A stretch of 23,479 nt of DNA from Phytomonas francai (Eukaryota > Euglenozoa > Kinetoplastea > Trypanosomatida > Trypanosomatidae), in NCBI GenBank assembly GCA_001766655.1, contig MJCC01000018.1, positions 198,443 to 221,921 on the forward strand, in the 5' to 3' direction. Every line of letters starts with the position of its first letter. Position 1 is the first letter of the stretch. Of the stretch, positions 15,447 to 23,479 are shown one piece after another. The translations under genes were made by a program, and so were the position numbers. The notes under the pieces are model-generated. The model saw nothing but the letters and a program-made list of their open reading frames with translations, was not told where the DNA came from and did not search any database.

Positions 15447-17168
15447 TCAGGCACCGTATCCGCGCACAGGAAGATGTTCAAGGGCCTCTCGCAAGTCCTT
15501 ACGCAACTCCGTTCCAATGTCCCACCTGTCGGCCGTACCTCCCTGTTTCCCTGGTTCGCTTATCGCTAACACTCCCTCAAGCTGGTCACGGGTGAACCCC
15601 CCGTCTCGGCAGTTCGCTTTAAGTAGCCTCACACACGTCTGCCCAAGACCCAGCCGCTGCGTCAGGATCGGGGCATGGAGCAAAAGAAAGGCCACCACAC
15701 GGGCGCAGCCATGCTCGTCCAATATACTCGGCCTGAGCACGTGCTCCCGTATGAGTTCTAGGAGCCCCTCTGCGGCCTCCCTCGCCCCCCGCGAGGGCAC
15801 CCCCGCAGCCAAAATCTTTTCCAGCGCCGCCACCACGTAGCCCGCGAGGATCAGCGGAACCCGACGCACCACCGCATCGCCGGGCCTCTCTAGACGCTCC
15901 AGCAGTGGATTTCCGCGCTCTCGGCCGGGCGGGCTCGGCGGGAGGGCGCCGCGCAGCCACTCCTTGAGCGCATCCCGAAGTTTCCCAATCAGGTCGGGAA
16001 GGTAGCCCGCCTCGCCGACCTCCATCTCCACCCCCCCCCTGCCCTCCCCCTCTGCGCGCAGCCACGCGGAGGCCACGAGGAGGTTGACGAGGCTGTCGAG
16101 GGATAGCGGACTGGGCGGGGCTGCCGCCTCCACGTGGCCGAGGAGGGCCTCGTCGTGGTAGCGCCGCATGGCCCGCCGCCAGGGGAAGTCGGGGTGGCTC
16201 GCCGCCAGGAGGGGCAGCCCGCGCACGAGGAAGCCAACCACGACCTCACAGTCCGCCGTGGTGTAGAGCTGCCAGAGGCCCTGCACCATGACCTGGTGGA
16301 AGCGCACCTCGCGGAGGGCGGGCGGGATGCAGGGCTGGTGGAGCGCCCACACCTGCGCCGCCCACGCGTTCAGGGTGGGGCTCTGCGGGGAGGCCCCCGC
16401 GGGCCCCTGCCGGGCTGCGCGGCCCTCCTCCCTCTCTCCGCCTTCCTCTTCTTTTCCTTCCCACACCTCCACCTCCGCCGGCCAGAAGCCACGCCGGGCC
16501 GCGAGGAGGACGCGGAGGAGGGCGGCCCGTTCTCGCAGCCCTTCGCCCGCGCCGCCCCGCAGAACCCCCGTGCAGAGCCGCCAGGCCTCGTCCTCGCCGA
16601 GGACCTCCTTGAGAAGCCGCTCCCGGGCCCCCACGGGGGCCCCTCCGCCCGCGCAGACCGCCGAGAGGACCTCGAGGAGCGTCTCCGGGCCCGCCCGCGC
16701 GAGCGCCTCGCGGAGGGGGAAGTCCTCGAGCAACCCCCGCACGGACTCGCCGCGTGCGCACTGCAGGGCGACCTCCCACAGCGCGCCCACGTCGTCCGGG
16801 CCGAGCCCCTCGCGCCGGAGGTTCTCGCGGAGGTGGTCGACGACCCCCCCCTCGGCCCGCCGCCTCGCCGCCTCGAGGGCCTGGGGGAAGCGGTGGAGGG
16901 CCTGGAGCAACCGCGGCGCGCAGCCCAGCGGGAGAAGCCCGCGCTCGGCCTCCAGGACCTCGCGAAAGGCCCCGGGCACGCGGCGTAGCTTGTCGACGAG
17001 AAGCTCAAGGGCCTCCCCGTGGGAAACGCGGTCGTGCAGGGCGAACGTGTAGAGCACGTCCACACGCTGGAACACCAGCCGCTCCCGTGGGCTCGCGAGA
17101 AACTGACGGACCACCTTCTCAAGAAGCTGGGACTGGGGCCTCACAAGGGCAAACGGATGGAAATCCAT
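15447..17168 (-). CDS. Unidentified alpha-helical protein
   Basis: The reading frame can be extended 11 codons to a GTG, but the first ATG is at 17168 (MDFHPFALV), giving 573 residues. The protein is Leu/Ala/Arg-rich and looks helical throughout, with repeated helix pairs of roughly 35-40 residues (for example RVDVLYTFALHDRVSHGEALELLVDKLRR in two adjacent helices), suggesting an alpha-solenoid of the HEAT, ARM or FASTK-like kind. A Glu/Gly/Arg-rich low-complexity linker lies at about 237-265. No signal peptide, membrane span or catalytic motif was seen, and no RAP domain at the C-terminus. I do not recognise the family. The gene is very GC-rich, with spurious long frames on both strands. A predicted acceptor at 17294 gives a leader of about 125 nt containing one short upstream ATG frame of 17 codons (17290-17237). 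Confidence 0.75.
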   Translation of the reverse strand: MDFHPFALVRPQSQLLEKVVRQFLASPRERLVFQRVDVLYTFALHDRVSHGEALELLVDKLRRVPGAFREVLEAERGLLPLGCAPRLLQALHRFPQALEAARRRAEGGVVDHLRENLRREGLGPDDVGALWEVALQCARGESVRGLLEDFPLREALARAGPETLLEVLSAVCAGGGAPVGARERLLKEVLGEDEAWRLCTGVLRGGAGEGLRERAALLRVLLAARRGFWPAEVEVWEGKEEEGGEREEGRAARQGPAGASPQSPTLNAWAAQVWALHQPCIPPALREVRFHQVMVQGLWQLYTTADCEVVVGFLVRGLPLLAASHPDFPWRRAMRRYHDEALLGHVEAAAPPSPLSLDSLVNLLVASAWLRAEGEGRGGVEMEVGEAGYLPDLIGKLRDALKEWLRGALPPSPPGRERGNPLLERLERPGDAVVRRVPLILAGYVVAALEKILAAGVPSRGAREAAEGLLELIREHVLRPSILDEHGCARVVAFLLLHAPILTQRLGLGQTCVRLLKANCRDGGFTRDQLEGVLAISEPGKQGGTADRWDIGTELRKDLREALEHLPVRGYGA

Positions 17169-17293
17169 TCCTGTTGAAACCCTACGTGACGCACAACACA
17201 CACAAGGTGATCCCTATTGGCCCTATTTGCACGTGTTTATTTTTTCTTTGCTTGATCGGCTTCTACGAGCAATTTTTGCCTCTCTTTCATCAC

Positions 17294-17359
17294 CTGAGAA
17301 AGAAATACCCAAAAGACTTGGTTGAAGATTGGTTGTAAAAAAAAGAGCAAAGGAAAAAA
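17294..17359 (-). promoter_or_regulatory. Predicted spliced-leader acceptor of the helical-protein gene
   Basis: The coding strand shows a T-rich tract (17359-17337) and then GTATTTCTTTCTCAG, a strong acceptor shape ending at 17295-17294. An alternative AG follows the first tract directly. Confidence 0.55.
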
Positions 17360-17808
17360 TGTGTGTATTCAACAAGCATTGAAAGGCAATGTAGTAGTGG
17401 GAGCACCTCTGCCATGAGGAGAACCAACGCAGGTAGATAGCGAAAATACATACCTTTGTATGATAAAATCTAACTTTGCACTTATCTGAATCTTTCATTT
17501 ACCAAATGTGGGTCTATTGTATCTTTATGGTCTTGATCACGTGACGTTAATAGGACTTGCCCCAATGCATACAACGACTACCACCATCACCACAGCTGTC
17601 ATTCTCACTCCCATGTGCCCCACACTCGTGAAATGGACAATGGGAAATAACCAACCAAACATGAGAAGTAATGATAAGAGATACTGTGAATTCCAACAGT
17701 GTGAAGTGGAAGTCAATTATGCTTGAAACATAAAAGCATGTAAAGATGGTGCAAACAAATCAATCAATCTAATGTGCATTTAAAAGAGATATCTACTCAC
17801 TCATTCTA

Positions 17809-17842
17809 ATAAATAAATAAATAAATAAATATATATATATAT
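17809..17842. repeat. (AAAT)n followed by (AT)n microsatellite
   Basis: Tandem AAAT units run into a short AT dinucleotide run, about 210 nt beyond the kinesin stop codon. Confidence 0.85.
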
Positions 17843-18050
17843 TTATCTGGTGGTATTGTAATAGCAACTATAAGCTGAAGCTCCTCTATATCCCTCTCTC
17901 CCTCTCAATCTATCAAATTCAGATACTAAGCTGATCTAATCGCTGTCAAAACATCAAACACGTGTGTAGAGAGGTATACCAGGGTAATTTAGCGTTTCTA
18001 ATGATGACCCTCTCATGGACCTTTTTATTACACTTGTCGTAGTATCTTCG

Positions 18051-20498
18051 TTATTCCTTGAGATCTGCCCGGGGGGCGGGGGCCGCTCGCTCTTCATTGC
18101 CAACACTCTGTGTGGAGTTAGAGCTGCGCGTGCGCTTGCAGGCGACTGGTCCGGTTGAGGCCTTCGCATTGGCGCCGTTGGTCGGATTCTGAGGGAGCGT
18201 GTTCACGCTAAACCGACTCGGCCGAAGGCTGCCGGGCCTGCCTCGCTGCGGTGGCTCGTCGGCGCCGGGGATGGCGTTCGGGCGGGCGCCCGCCCGCCCC
18301 CTCGGCCGCCCCCCCGGCGCCGCGCCGTTTGCGGGGGCGGCCCCCCTCGAGTGGTTCTCCTTCGGGGCCGGCGAGCTATTCCGGCCGGCCAGGCTCGCCC
18401 TGTGGTGGGCGGGCTCGCCGGTGGGGCTTGCGGGGGGGGGCATCGCCATCGCGGGCTCGCCCGCCGCCTTCTGCGAGGCCTGGAAGGCGGCCACCATCTC
18501 GGCCCCCGCGGCCACGGAGGAGAGCGGCCCCAGCGCGGCCGCGCGCATCGCGTCGAGCCTGGCCTCGTAGGCCCGCGGGATCTCCCCGAGGGCGCGCTCG
18601 ACCTCGTCCGGGGCGTCGGCCGGCGGAAAGGCGCGCTCGGCCTCGCGCACCGTCCCCACGCAGGCCTCGCGAACCACACGCAGGAAGGACTGCGGGTTTG
18701 CCGCGTCGGGGTAGCGTCCGCGCGCGCGCAGGCGATCCCGGACCTCGTCCTGCGCGGACGCGATGTCGTCCGAGGCCTGCGCGTGGGCCTTTTGGAGCCG
18801 CGCCAGTCCCTGCTCGAGGCTCGCGCGGAGGCCCTGACAGACCTCGTCTGTCTGCCGCCGCCGTCGCTCCTCCGCGGCCTGCACGAGGCGGGCCCCACTC
18901 TCGTGGGCCTCCGCGAGCTCGTGGAGGAGGTCTTTGAAGGCCTGATTGACGTGCGCGGTGAGGCGCCGGCAGCTCGCCTCGCACGCCTCGAGAAGGCCCG
19001 GCGCCGTACACTCACACGGGGTCTCTGGCGTGGGGGAGCCCCGGGAAGGGGATGAGCCGTCGGCCTCCATCGGAGGCGGGGAGGCGAGCACGCTCAGCGC
19101 CTGATCACGCCACCCCGCCAGCCTCTCATGGCTGGAAACGACGCTGTTTTGGACGACGCGCTTGGCCTCGGCCACAGTCGCCTGCACGACGCGCTGGAGC
19201 GCCATGTGATGGTTCTCGAACCGCAGTAGGGCTTCGTGGTATAGTGCTTTGAAGTGCTGAAGCTGCTCCTCTTTGTCGTACAGCATACCCTGAAGGATCT
19301 TAGCCTGGGATTCGGAGATGTGTTTCCGAGCATCACTGGCCAGGCTCTCTTTCACTAACTGATCCACGCTACTTCGTAGCTGTCTCGCCTCTTCCTTGAA
19401 CTGTTGTGTTTGCTCGTGCTCTTCCTTGGTGATGTAGTAGCCACCTTTTTCATTTACGCGCTCCTGCAAGCGGTTGCGCAGCCTCTGGTTTTCCACCTCG
19501 ATGGAGCGCAATCGAGTAAGCAGTTTTTCACGTTCGGTGTTGGCCGCATTGCGGATACTTCGGGCCTTCACCGCGTACGAGAGAGTTGACTTAGTTTCCT
19601 CTATGTCACGACCCACGGAGGAGATGCACGCTATCATTAACGTGCGCGCCGTCCCCCCGATCGAATCTTGCAAGAGTTCCGTCAGCTTTGAGTCGCGGTA
19701 AGGAACATGAGCTGGTCGGGTCGCTTCATTAGTATTCGAGAGGGCTAAAAAGACGCTCTTAAGGGCAAGGAGGGACTTGTTAATTCTACCGGCTTCTCCA
19801 GCAACAAATCCGCTGGCCTGCGATTTTTTAATGCTCTCAGACCCTGCTAGATCAACCAAGAACAGGTGTGCTACTTCAGTTTCTTCCGTGAAGGCATTAA
19901 ATTCCACCAAATCGAGGATAAATACAACGTGAGATCGACTACTGCGCTCGTTCATCAAGGTTTTGGCAGTGTGACGCCACGCCAAACCTTGATTGAGGGC
20001 CGAGTTGGCATCCTGGATATGACCAAGGGTCACCTTATTTGTAAAACGAGGAAAACCGCCAATAAGAGTGACTTCCTCATCGCCATTAGGGCTTAGCATA
20101 TCAGTCAGATGTTCATTATAGATCTCAAGAATGGAAAGTGTTAACGCACATTGACAACCATCTATAGTCTTTGCCTGAACGTGACTCAGCATATGGGCAA
20201 TAACCTTGTGCGCGATGCCGTTGTCTTCACCGTCGTTGCCTAACATAGTGTATGTCTTTCCAGTTCCTGTTTGCCCATACACCATAATAGTACCGTTAAG
20301 CCCGTCCTTTACACACTCCAGAATCGGCTTGCAGGCATCAAATACGTCGTCCTGAGACGCGTTCGGGGTGAAGGTAAAATCCGGATCATAGGTCTTAGAG
20401 TCAAGAAGAATACGACGACCTTGAAGATCTAAGCCAGTTGCAGCTCGCTCATTTGTAAAGAGCGGCCGGCATCGTACTGCTACTTTAATACTACTCAT
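18051..20498 (-). CDS. Kinesin motor protein, kinesin-5-like neck
   Basis: This is an 815-residue N-terminal kinesin. The motor domain (about 1-318) is intact: KVAVRCRP (5-12), P-loop GQTGTGKT (75-82), switch I NERSSRSH (183-190), switch II DLAGSE (216-221) and HVPYRDSKLTELLQDSIGG (264-282), so it should hydrolyse ATP and move on microtubules. A coiled-coil neck and stalk follow (about 320-460), with GGYYITKEE (352-360) recalling the NGVYIS motif after the kinesin-5 neck. A longer helical region runs to about 690 and a Pro/Ala/Gly-rich disordered tail to the end. No clear BimC box was found in the tail, so the class is uncertain. The motor half has ordinary composition (45% GC in line 20041-20100) while the tail half is extremely GC-rich (78% in line 18541-18600). 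The ATG at 20498 is the first after a predicted acceptor at 20599. Confidence 0.93.
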   Translation of the reverse strand: MSSIKVAVRCRPLFTNERAATGLDLQGRRILLDSKTYDPDFTFTPNASQDDVFDACKPILECVKDGLNGTIMVYGQTGTGKTYTMLGNDGEDNGIAHKVIAHMLSHVQAKTIDGCQCALTLSILEIYNEHLTDMLSPNGDEEVTLIGGFPRFTNKVTLGHIQDANSALNQGLAWRHTAKTLMNERSSRSHVVFILDLVEFNAFTEETEVAHLFLVDLAGSESIKKSQASGFVAGEAGRINKSLLALKSVFLALSNTNEATRPAHVPYRDSKLTELLQDSIGGTARTLMIACISSVGRDIEETKSTLSYAVKARSIRNAANTEREKLLTRLRSIEVENQRLRNRLQERVNEKGGYYITKEEHEQTQQFKEEARQLRSSVDQLVKESLASDARKHISESQAKILQGMLYDKEEQLQHFKALYHEALLRFENHHMALQRVVQATVAEAKRVVQNSVVSSHERLAGWRDQALSVLASPPPMEADGSSPSRGSPTPETPCECTAPGLLEACEASCRRLTAHVNQAFKDLLHELAEAHESGARLVQAAEERRRRQTDEVCQGLRASLEQGLARLQKAHAQASDDIASAQDEVRDRLRARGRYPDAANPQSFLRVVREACVGTVREAERAFPPADAPDEVERALGEIPRAYEARLDAMRAAALGPLSSVAAGAEMVAAFQASQKAAGEPAMAMPPPASPTGEPAHHRASLAGRNSSPAPKENHSRGAAPANGAAPGGRPRGRAGARPNAIPGADEPPQRGRPGSLRPSRFSVNTLPQNPTNGANAKASTGPVACKRTRSSNSTQSVGNEERAAPAPRADLKE

Positions 20499-20598
20499 TT
20501 AGTTTTCTTTTAAATTTGATGTTATTTAAATTTATTGTTTCTGTTTAAAACTAAATGTTTTTTTTTTTGCCGGTAATTGTTGTGCAGTGCAGAAGTCA

Positions 20599-20650
20599 CT
20601 GTCATTCACAACAAGATTGATGTAGTAGGGTTGAGGGGAAAGAAATAGAG
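20599..20650 (-). promoter_or_regulatory. Predicted spliced-leader acceptor of kinesin
   Basis: The coding strand has CTCTATTTCTTTCCCCTC, then a short gap and the first AG suited to splicing in GAATGACAG at 20600-20599. The leader of about 100 nt has no other ATG. Confidence 0.55.
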
Positions 20651-21175
20651 TTACAGAGTACCGTCAAAGCAACAGAGACCGCCAGTCCCAGAATCTGGAG
20701 TAAGCGACAGCCTCATTGTTAGTCTCACAACACCCTTTCGCTCTCAATAAAAGCTTCTAGGGATTACCTTACAACACACAGTTTGACGTGGAAACGACGC
20801 ACCCTTTCAGGCCAATTGCCCACATTAACATTCAAAGCACGCATTTCCACTCAACTTCTAGAAAGTATCTTCCGAAGCCAAAATGTGCTGGTGGCGGCAG
20901 CAAATCTCCCCTACGTTCAACCGATATCAACGACAAAACGCGCTTCGGGCACTAACCCTCGTTCCAACAGCGTTCTCGCCGGTGCTAATAGCACAAAGTG
21001 CATCTAGAGGGCAACATGGACCCACAGTTGTCTAAATATTGTGGATTGCCATTTGCGTCCGTTTAAAATATACTGGTACTGCTTCTATGCATGAGTGTTC
21101 CCCCCCTCATCCCACACACCATCGCGTAAGCATGCAGGTACTTCTTCACAGCCCCATTTCCTTTCCGCTCATAGG

Positions 21176-21337
21176 ATGGGAAAGAAACGGCGCCCAGCGC
21201 GGCCCTCTGAAATAGGCAATCCCAACAGGAGCAGCCCAATACGCGTGCTGAATGCGTCTACGAGGAAGTCCAACGGTCGTGGAGGAAGAATCCGCACACA
21301 GCAAATCGGACGGAAGGGGCGCGGGGAGAAGAAATGA
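21176..21337 (+). CDS. Possible small basic protein on the opposite strand (doubtful)
   Basis: An ATG-to-TGA frame encodes 53 residues, starting MGKKRRPARPSEIGN and ending GRKGRGEKK, very rich in Arg, Lys and Gly. Just upstream on the plus strand is a pyrimidine-rich tract, CCCCATTTCCTTTCCGCTC, followed by ATAG and then the ATG, shaped like a trans-splice acceptor. Against it, every other gene here is on the minus strand, the frame is short, and I recognise no family. It may be chance, or the remnant of a longer gene. Confidence 0.18.
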   Translation: MGKKRRPARPSEIGNPNRSSPIRVLNASTRKSNGRGGRIRTQQIGRKGRGEKK

Positions 21338-21803
21338 AAACAATTACTCTAAAAGTCGTGTAGCTTCTATCACACTTAGCAGAACGCCGTCGCTACGACA
21401 CCGAACGCTTACACGCTAACCAAAATAGCGGAAAGCAATACTAGTAAAATAATAGCTACTATCGTAATCACATACACTAAAGGCTGTGAGGAGGTGGTTC
21501 GCTATCTGCACGGCGTGACGGATCGTAAGACCGCTCCCCATAGAAAAGCGCCGCTGTCAGGCAGCATGGCAGCGCAAGGCAGCCCTCCAAAGCATGCAGC
21601 ACGGTTGACTGCTTCCGCAAAGTTCTTCTCTGTGGCTGCCTTTTAGCTGGCAGTATCCTAAGGGCTGCGCTGCGTCGAGGGCTAGAGGTGGGTAGCTTGA
21701 TGCCTCTCCTCAAACGGCTGCAGTGGCTTTGAGCAAGCGGAGTGAATATGACCACCGCTGCTGCAGACTATTCTTTTCATTTCACATGATTATAAACTTA
21801 TAC

Positions 21804-23479
21804 CTACAGGATCAACTCCCTCAGGTGCCTGAAACTGCGCCGGACGTTGACTTCCTTGAGCTTCTTGCATCCGCTAAGGTCAAGCCGTTCCAGCGCCACG
21901 CAGCCCCGTAAACCCTCTATCCCGTCGTTCCTAATGCGGGCACTAGACACCTTGAGTTCCCTGAGGCGTGGCAGTTTGCCCAGCACGTTAACGTCTGTGA
22001 GCTTCCTGCATCCGCTAAGGTCAAGCCGTTCCAGCGCCACGCAGCCCCGTAAACCCTCTATCCCGTCGTCCGTAATGGTGGTATGAGACACGAAGAGTTC
22101 CCTGAGGCGTGGCAGTGTGCCCAGCACGCTGATGTCGGTAAGCCTCCTGCATTCACCAAGGTCAAGCCGTTCCAGCGCCACGCAGCCCCGTAAACCCTCT
22201 ATCCCGTCGTCCGTAATGCCGGTACGAGACACCTTGAGTTCCCTGAGGCGTGGCAGTGTGCCCAGCACGTTAACGTCGGTAAGCCTCCTGCATTTGCGAA
22301 GGTTAAGCCGTTCCAGCGCCACGCAGCCCCGTAAACCCTCTATCCCGTCGTCCGTAATGTCGGTACTAGACACCTTGAGTTCCCTGAGGCGTGGCAGTGT
22401 GCCCAGCACACTGACGTCAGTAAGATGCCAAGATTCAGTGAGTTCAAGCCGTTCCAGCGCCACGCAGCCCCGTAAACCCTCTATCCCGTCGTCCGTAATG
22501 CCGGTACTAGACACCTTGAGTTCCCTGAGGCGTGGCAGTGTGCCCAGCACGCTGATGTCGGTAAGATGCCAAGATTCAGTGAGGTCAAGCAGTTCCAGCG
22601 CCACGCAGCCCCGTAAACCCTCTATCCCGTCGTCCGTAATGCTGGTATCAGACACGAAGAGTTCCCTGAGGCGTGGCAGTGTGCCCAGCACGATAAAGTC
22701 TGTGAGCTGCTCGCATCCGCTAAGGTTAAGCAGTTCCAACGCCACGCAGCCCCGTAAACCCTCTATCCCGTCGTCCGTAATGGTGGTATGAGACACCTGG
22801 AGTTCCCTGAGGCGCGGCAGTGTGCCCAGCACATTAACGTCTGTGAGCTGCTTGCATCCGCTAAGGTCAAGCAGTTCCAACGCCACGCAGCCCCGTAAAC
22901 CCTCTATCCCGTCGTCCGTAATGGTGGTATGAGACACCTTGAGTTCCCTGAGGCGTGGCAGTGTGCCCAGCACGCTGATGTCGGTAAGCTGCGAAGATTC
23001 AGTGAGGTCAAGTCGTTCCAGCGCCACGCAGCCCCGTAAACCCTCTATCCCGTCGTCCGTAATGGTGGTATGAGACACCTTGAGTTCCCTGAGGCGTGGC
23101 AGTTTGCCCAGCACACTGATGTCTGTGAGCTTCCTGCATCCGCTAAGGTCAAGCAGTTCCAGCGCCACGCAGCCCCGTAAACCCTCTATCCCGTCGTCCG
23201 TAATGGTGGTATGAGACACCTTGAGTTCCCTGAGGCGTGGCAGTGTGCCCAGCACGTTAACGTCGGTAAGTTGCCAAGAGTTAGTGAGGTCAAGACGTTC
23301 CAGCGCCACGCAGCCCCGTAAATCCTCTATCCCGTCGTTCTTAATGCCGTTATTAGACACGAAGAGTTCCCTGAGGCGTGGCAGTGTGCCCAGCACACTG
23401 ACGTCAGTAAGATGCCAAGATTTACTGAGGTTAAGCCGTTCCAGCGCCACGCAGCCCCGTAAACCCTCTATCCCGTCGT
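21804..23479 (-). CDS. Leucine-rich repeat protein, C-terminal part (runs off right edge)
   Basis: The frame is open from the right edge to a TAG at 21804, giving at least 557 residues with neither start codon nor N-terminus in view. The protein is built of 47-residue units, each containing two LRRs: LRGCVALERLDL-x-LTD-x-x-VLG and TLPRLRELKVS-x-ITDDGIEG. The second Leu-rich strand of each half carries most of the variation. Twelve copies of the LRGCVALE core are seen, and the last unit decays into KEVNVRRSFRHLRELIL before the stop. No membrane span or GPI signal follows the repeats, so the C-terminus looks soluble. The arrangement recalls the LRR proteins of trypanosomatids (the ESAG8/LRRP type and relatives), but a close relationship is only suspected. 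LRR arrays of this kind form curved protein-binding surfaces. The partner is unknown. Confidence 0.88.
   Translation of the reverse strand, partial: DGIEGLRGCVALERLNLSKSWHLTDVSVLGTLPRLRELFVSNNGIKNDGIEDLRGCVALERLDLTNSWQLTDVNVLGTLPRLRELKVSHTTITDDGIEGLRGCVALELLDLSGCRKLTDISVLGKLPRLRELKVSHTTITDDGIEGLRGCVALERLDLTESSQLTDISVLGTLPRLRELKVSHTTITDDGIEGLRGCVALELLDLSGCKQLTDVNVLGTLPRLRELQVSHTTITDDGIEGLRGCVALELLNLSGCEQLTDFIVLGTLPRLRELFVSDTSITDDGIEGLRGCVALELLDLTESWHLTDISVLGTLPRLRELKVSSTGITDDGIEGLRGCVALERLELTESWHLTDVSVLGTLPRLRELKVSSTDITDDGIEGLRGCVALERLNLRKCRRLTDVNVLGTLPRLRELKVSRTGITDDGIEGLRGCVALERLDLGECRRLTDISVLGTLPRLRELFVSHTTITDDGIEGLRGCVALERLDLSGCRKLTDVNVLGKLPRLRELKVSSARIRNDGIEGLRGCVALERLDLSGCKKLKEVNVRRSFRHLRELIL
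21860..23479 (-). repeat. Tandem 141 bp repeat array inside the LRR gene
   Basis: The string GCAGCCCCGTAAA (plus strand; one copy reads GTAAATCC further on) recurs at 21900, 22041, 22182, 22323, 22464, 22605, 22746, 22887, 23028, 23169, 23310 and 23451, an exact 141 bp period with no indels. About 48 bases around this anchor are nearly identical in all copies, while two short blocks vary. The array continues past the right edge. Confidence 0.95.

Larger units (their letters stand above)
17169..18050. other. Intergenic between kinesin and helical-protein gene
   Basis: This 0.9 kb AT-rich stretch holds the kinesin 3' UTR with an AAAT/AT microsatellite, and the acceptor above. A 91-codon minus frame with an ATG (17223-17498) and a 72-codon plus frame (17508-17726) show no domain. 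The first crosses the acceptor tract. Neither is called. Confidence 0.55.
20499..21803. other. 1.3 kb between LRR gene and kinesin, no convincing gene
   Basis: This is the longest gap in the window. It should hold the LRR 3' UTR and the kinesin leader, but about 1 kb is unexplained and not especially AT-rich. No minus-strand frame above 60 codons begins with ATG. On the plus strand a 53-codon ATG frame (21176-21337) follows a pyrimidine tract and AG and is listed separately. I saw no tRNA A/B boxes, reverse transcriptase or transposase motifs. Confidence 0.5.

Noticed and set aside
16134..17052. Long plus-strand frames of 254 and 284 codons
   Set aside because: Both are antisense to the GC-rich helical-protein gene and consist of low-complexity Arg/Pro/Ala sequence.
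17169..17201. 11-residue extension of the helical protein
   Set aside because: It starts at GTG, and the first ATG in frame is at 17168.
17223..17498. 91-codon ATG frame between kinesin and helical-protein genes
   Set aside because: It spans the T-rich acceptor tract of the next gene and shows no recognisable domain.
21477..21755. 92-codon minus-strand frame downstream of the LRR gene
   Set aside because: It begins with GTG, has no domain, and lies where the LRR 3' UTR is expected.
22117..22791. 224-codon plus-strand frame in the LRR array
   Set aside because: It arises because the 141 bp repeat unit is a multiple of three and open on both strands. The minus frame gives canonical LRRs.

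Overview
The window reads as nuclear DNA of a kinetoplastid (trypanosomatid-like) protist. The evidence is a histone H2B of the kinetoplastid type, intronless protein genes all encoded on the minus strand as one directional gene cluster, and, upstream of nearly every gene on the coding strand, a pyrimidine-rich tract followed by an AG, as expected of spliced-leader trans-splicing acceptors. For most genes the chosen start codon is the first ATG after that predicted AG. I cannot name the genus from sequence alone.

Layout from left to right, all complement strand: the N-terminal 101 codons of an unidentified GC-rich gene running off the left edge; a NOT3/5 subunit of the CCR4-NOT deadenylase; a PRP17/CDC40-like WD40 splicing factor; an unidentified coiled-coil protein; histone H2B; a four-span VPS55/LEPROT-family membrane protein; a small protein resembling proteasome assembly chaperone 3; phosphopantothenate-cysteine ligase (CoA synthesis); a second unidentified coiled-coil protein; a TPR protein resembling the axonemal protein TTC29; a protein with a probable RRM and a serine-rich tail; an unidentified helical protein; a kinesin with a kinesin-5-like neck; a 1.3 kb stretch without a convincing gene; and a leucine-rich-repeat gene made of near-identical 141 bp units that runs off the right edge.

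The genes have unrelated jobs (mRNA decay, splicing, chromatin, sorting, proteasome assembly, cofactor synthesis, flagellum, motor), which is normal for a kinetoplastid polycistronic unit, where neighbours share transcription rather than function. No tRNA, rRNA, CRISPR array or intact mobile element was seen.

The most striking structures are the modular LRR array with block-wise variation, the abrupt GC swings between and inside genes, UG-repeat tracts just downstream of several stop codons, a perfect 32 bp palindrome inside the RRM-like gene, and a possible small plus-strand gene against the direction of the cluster.
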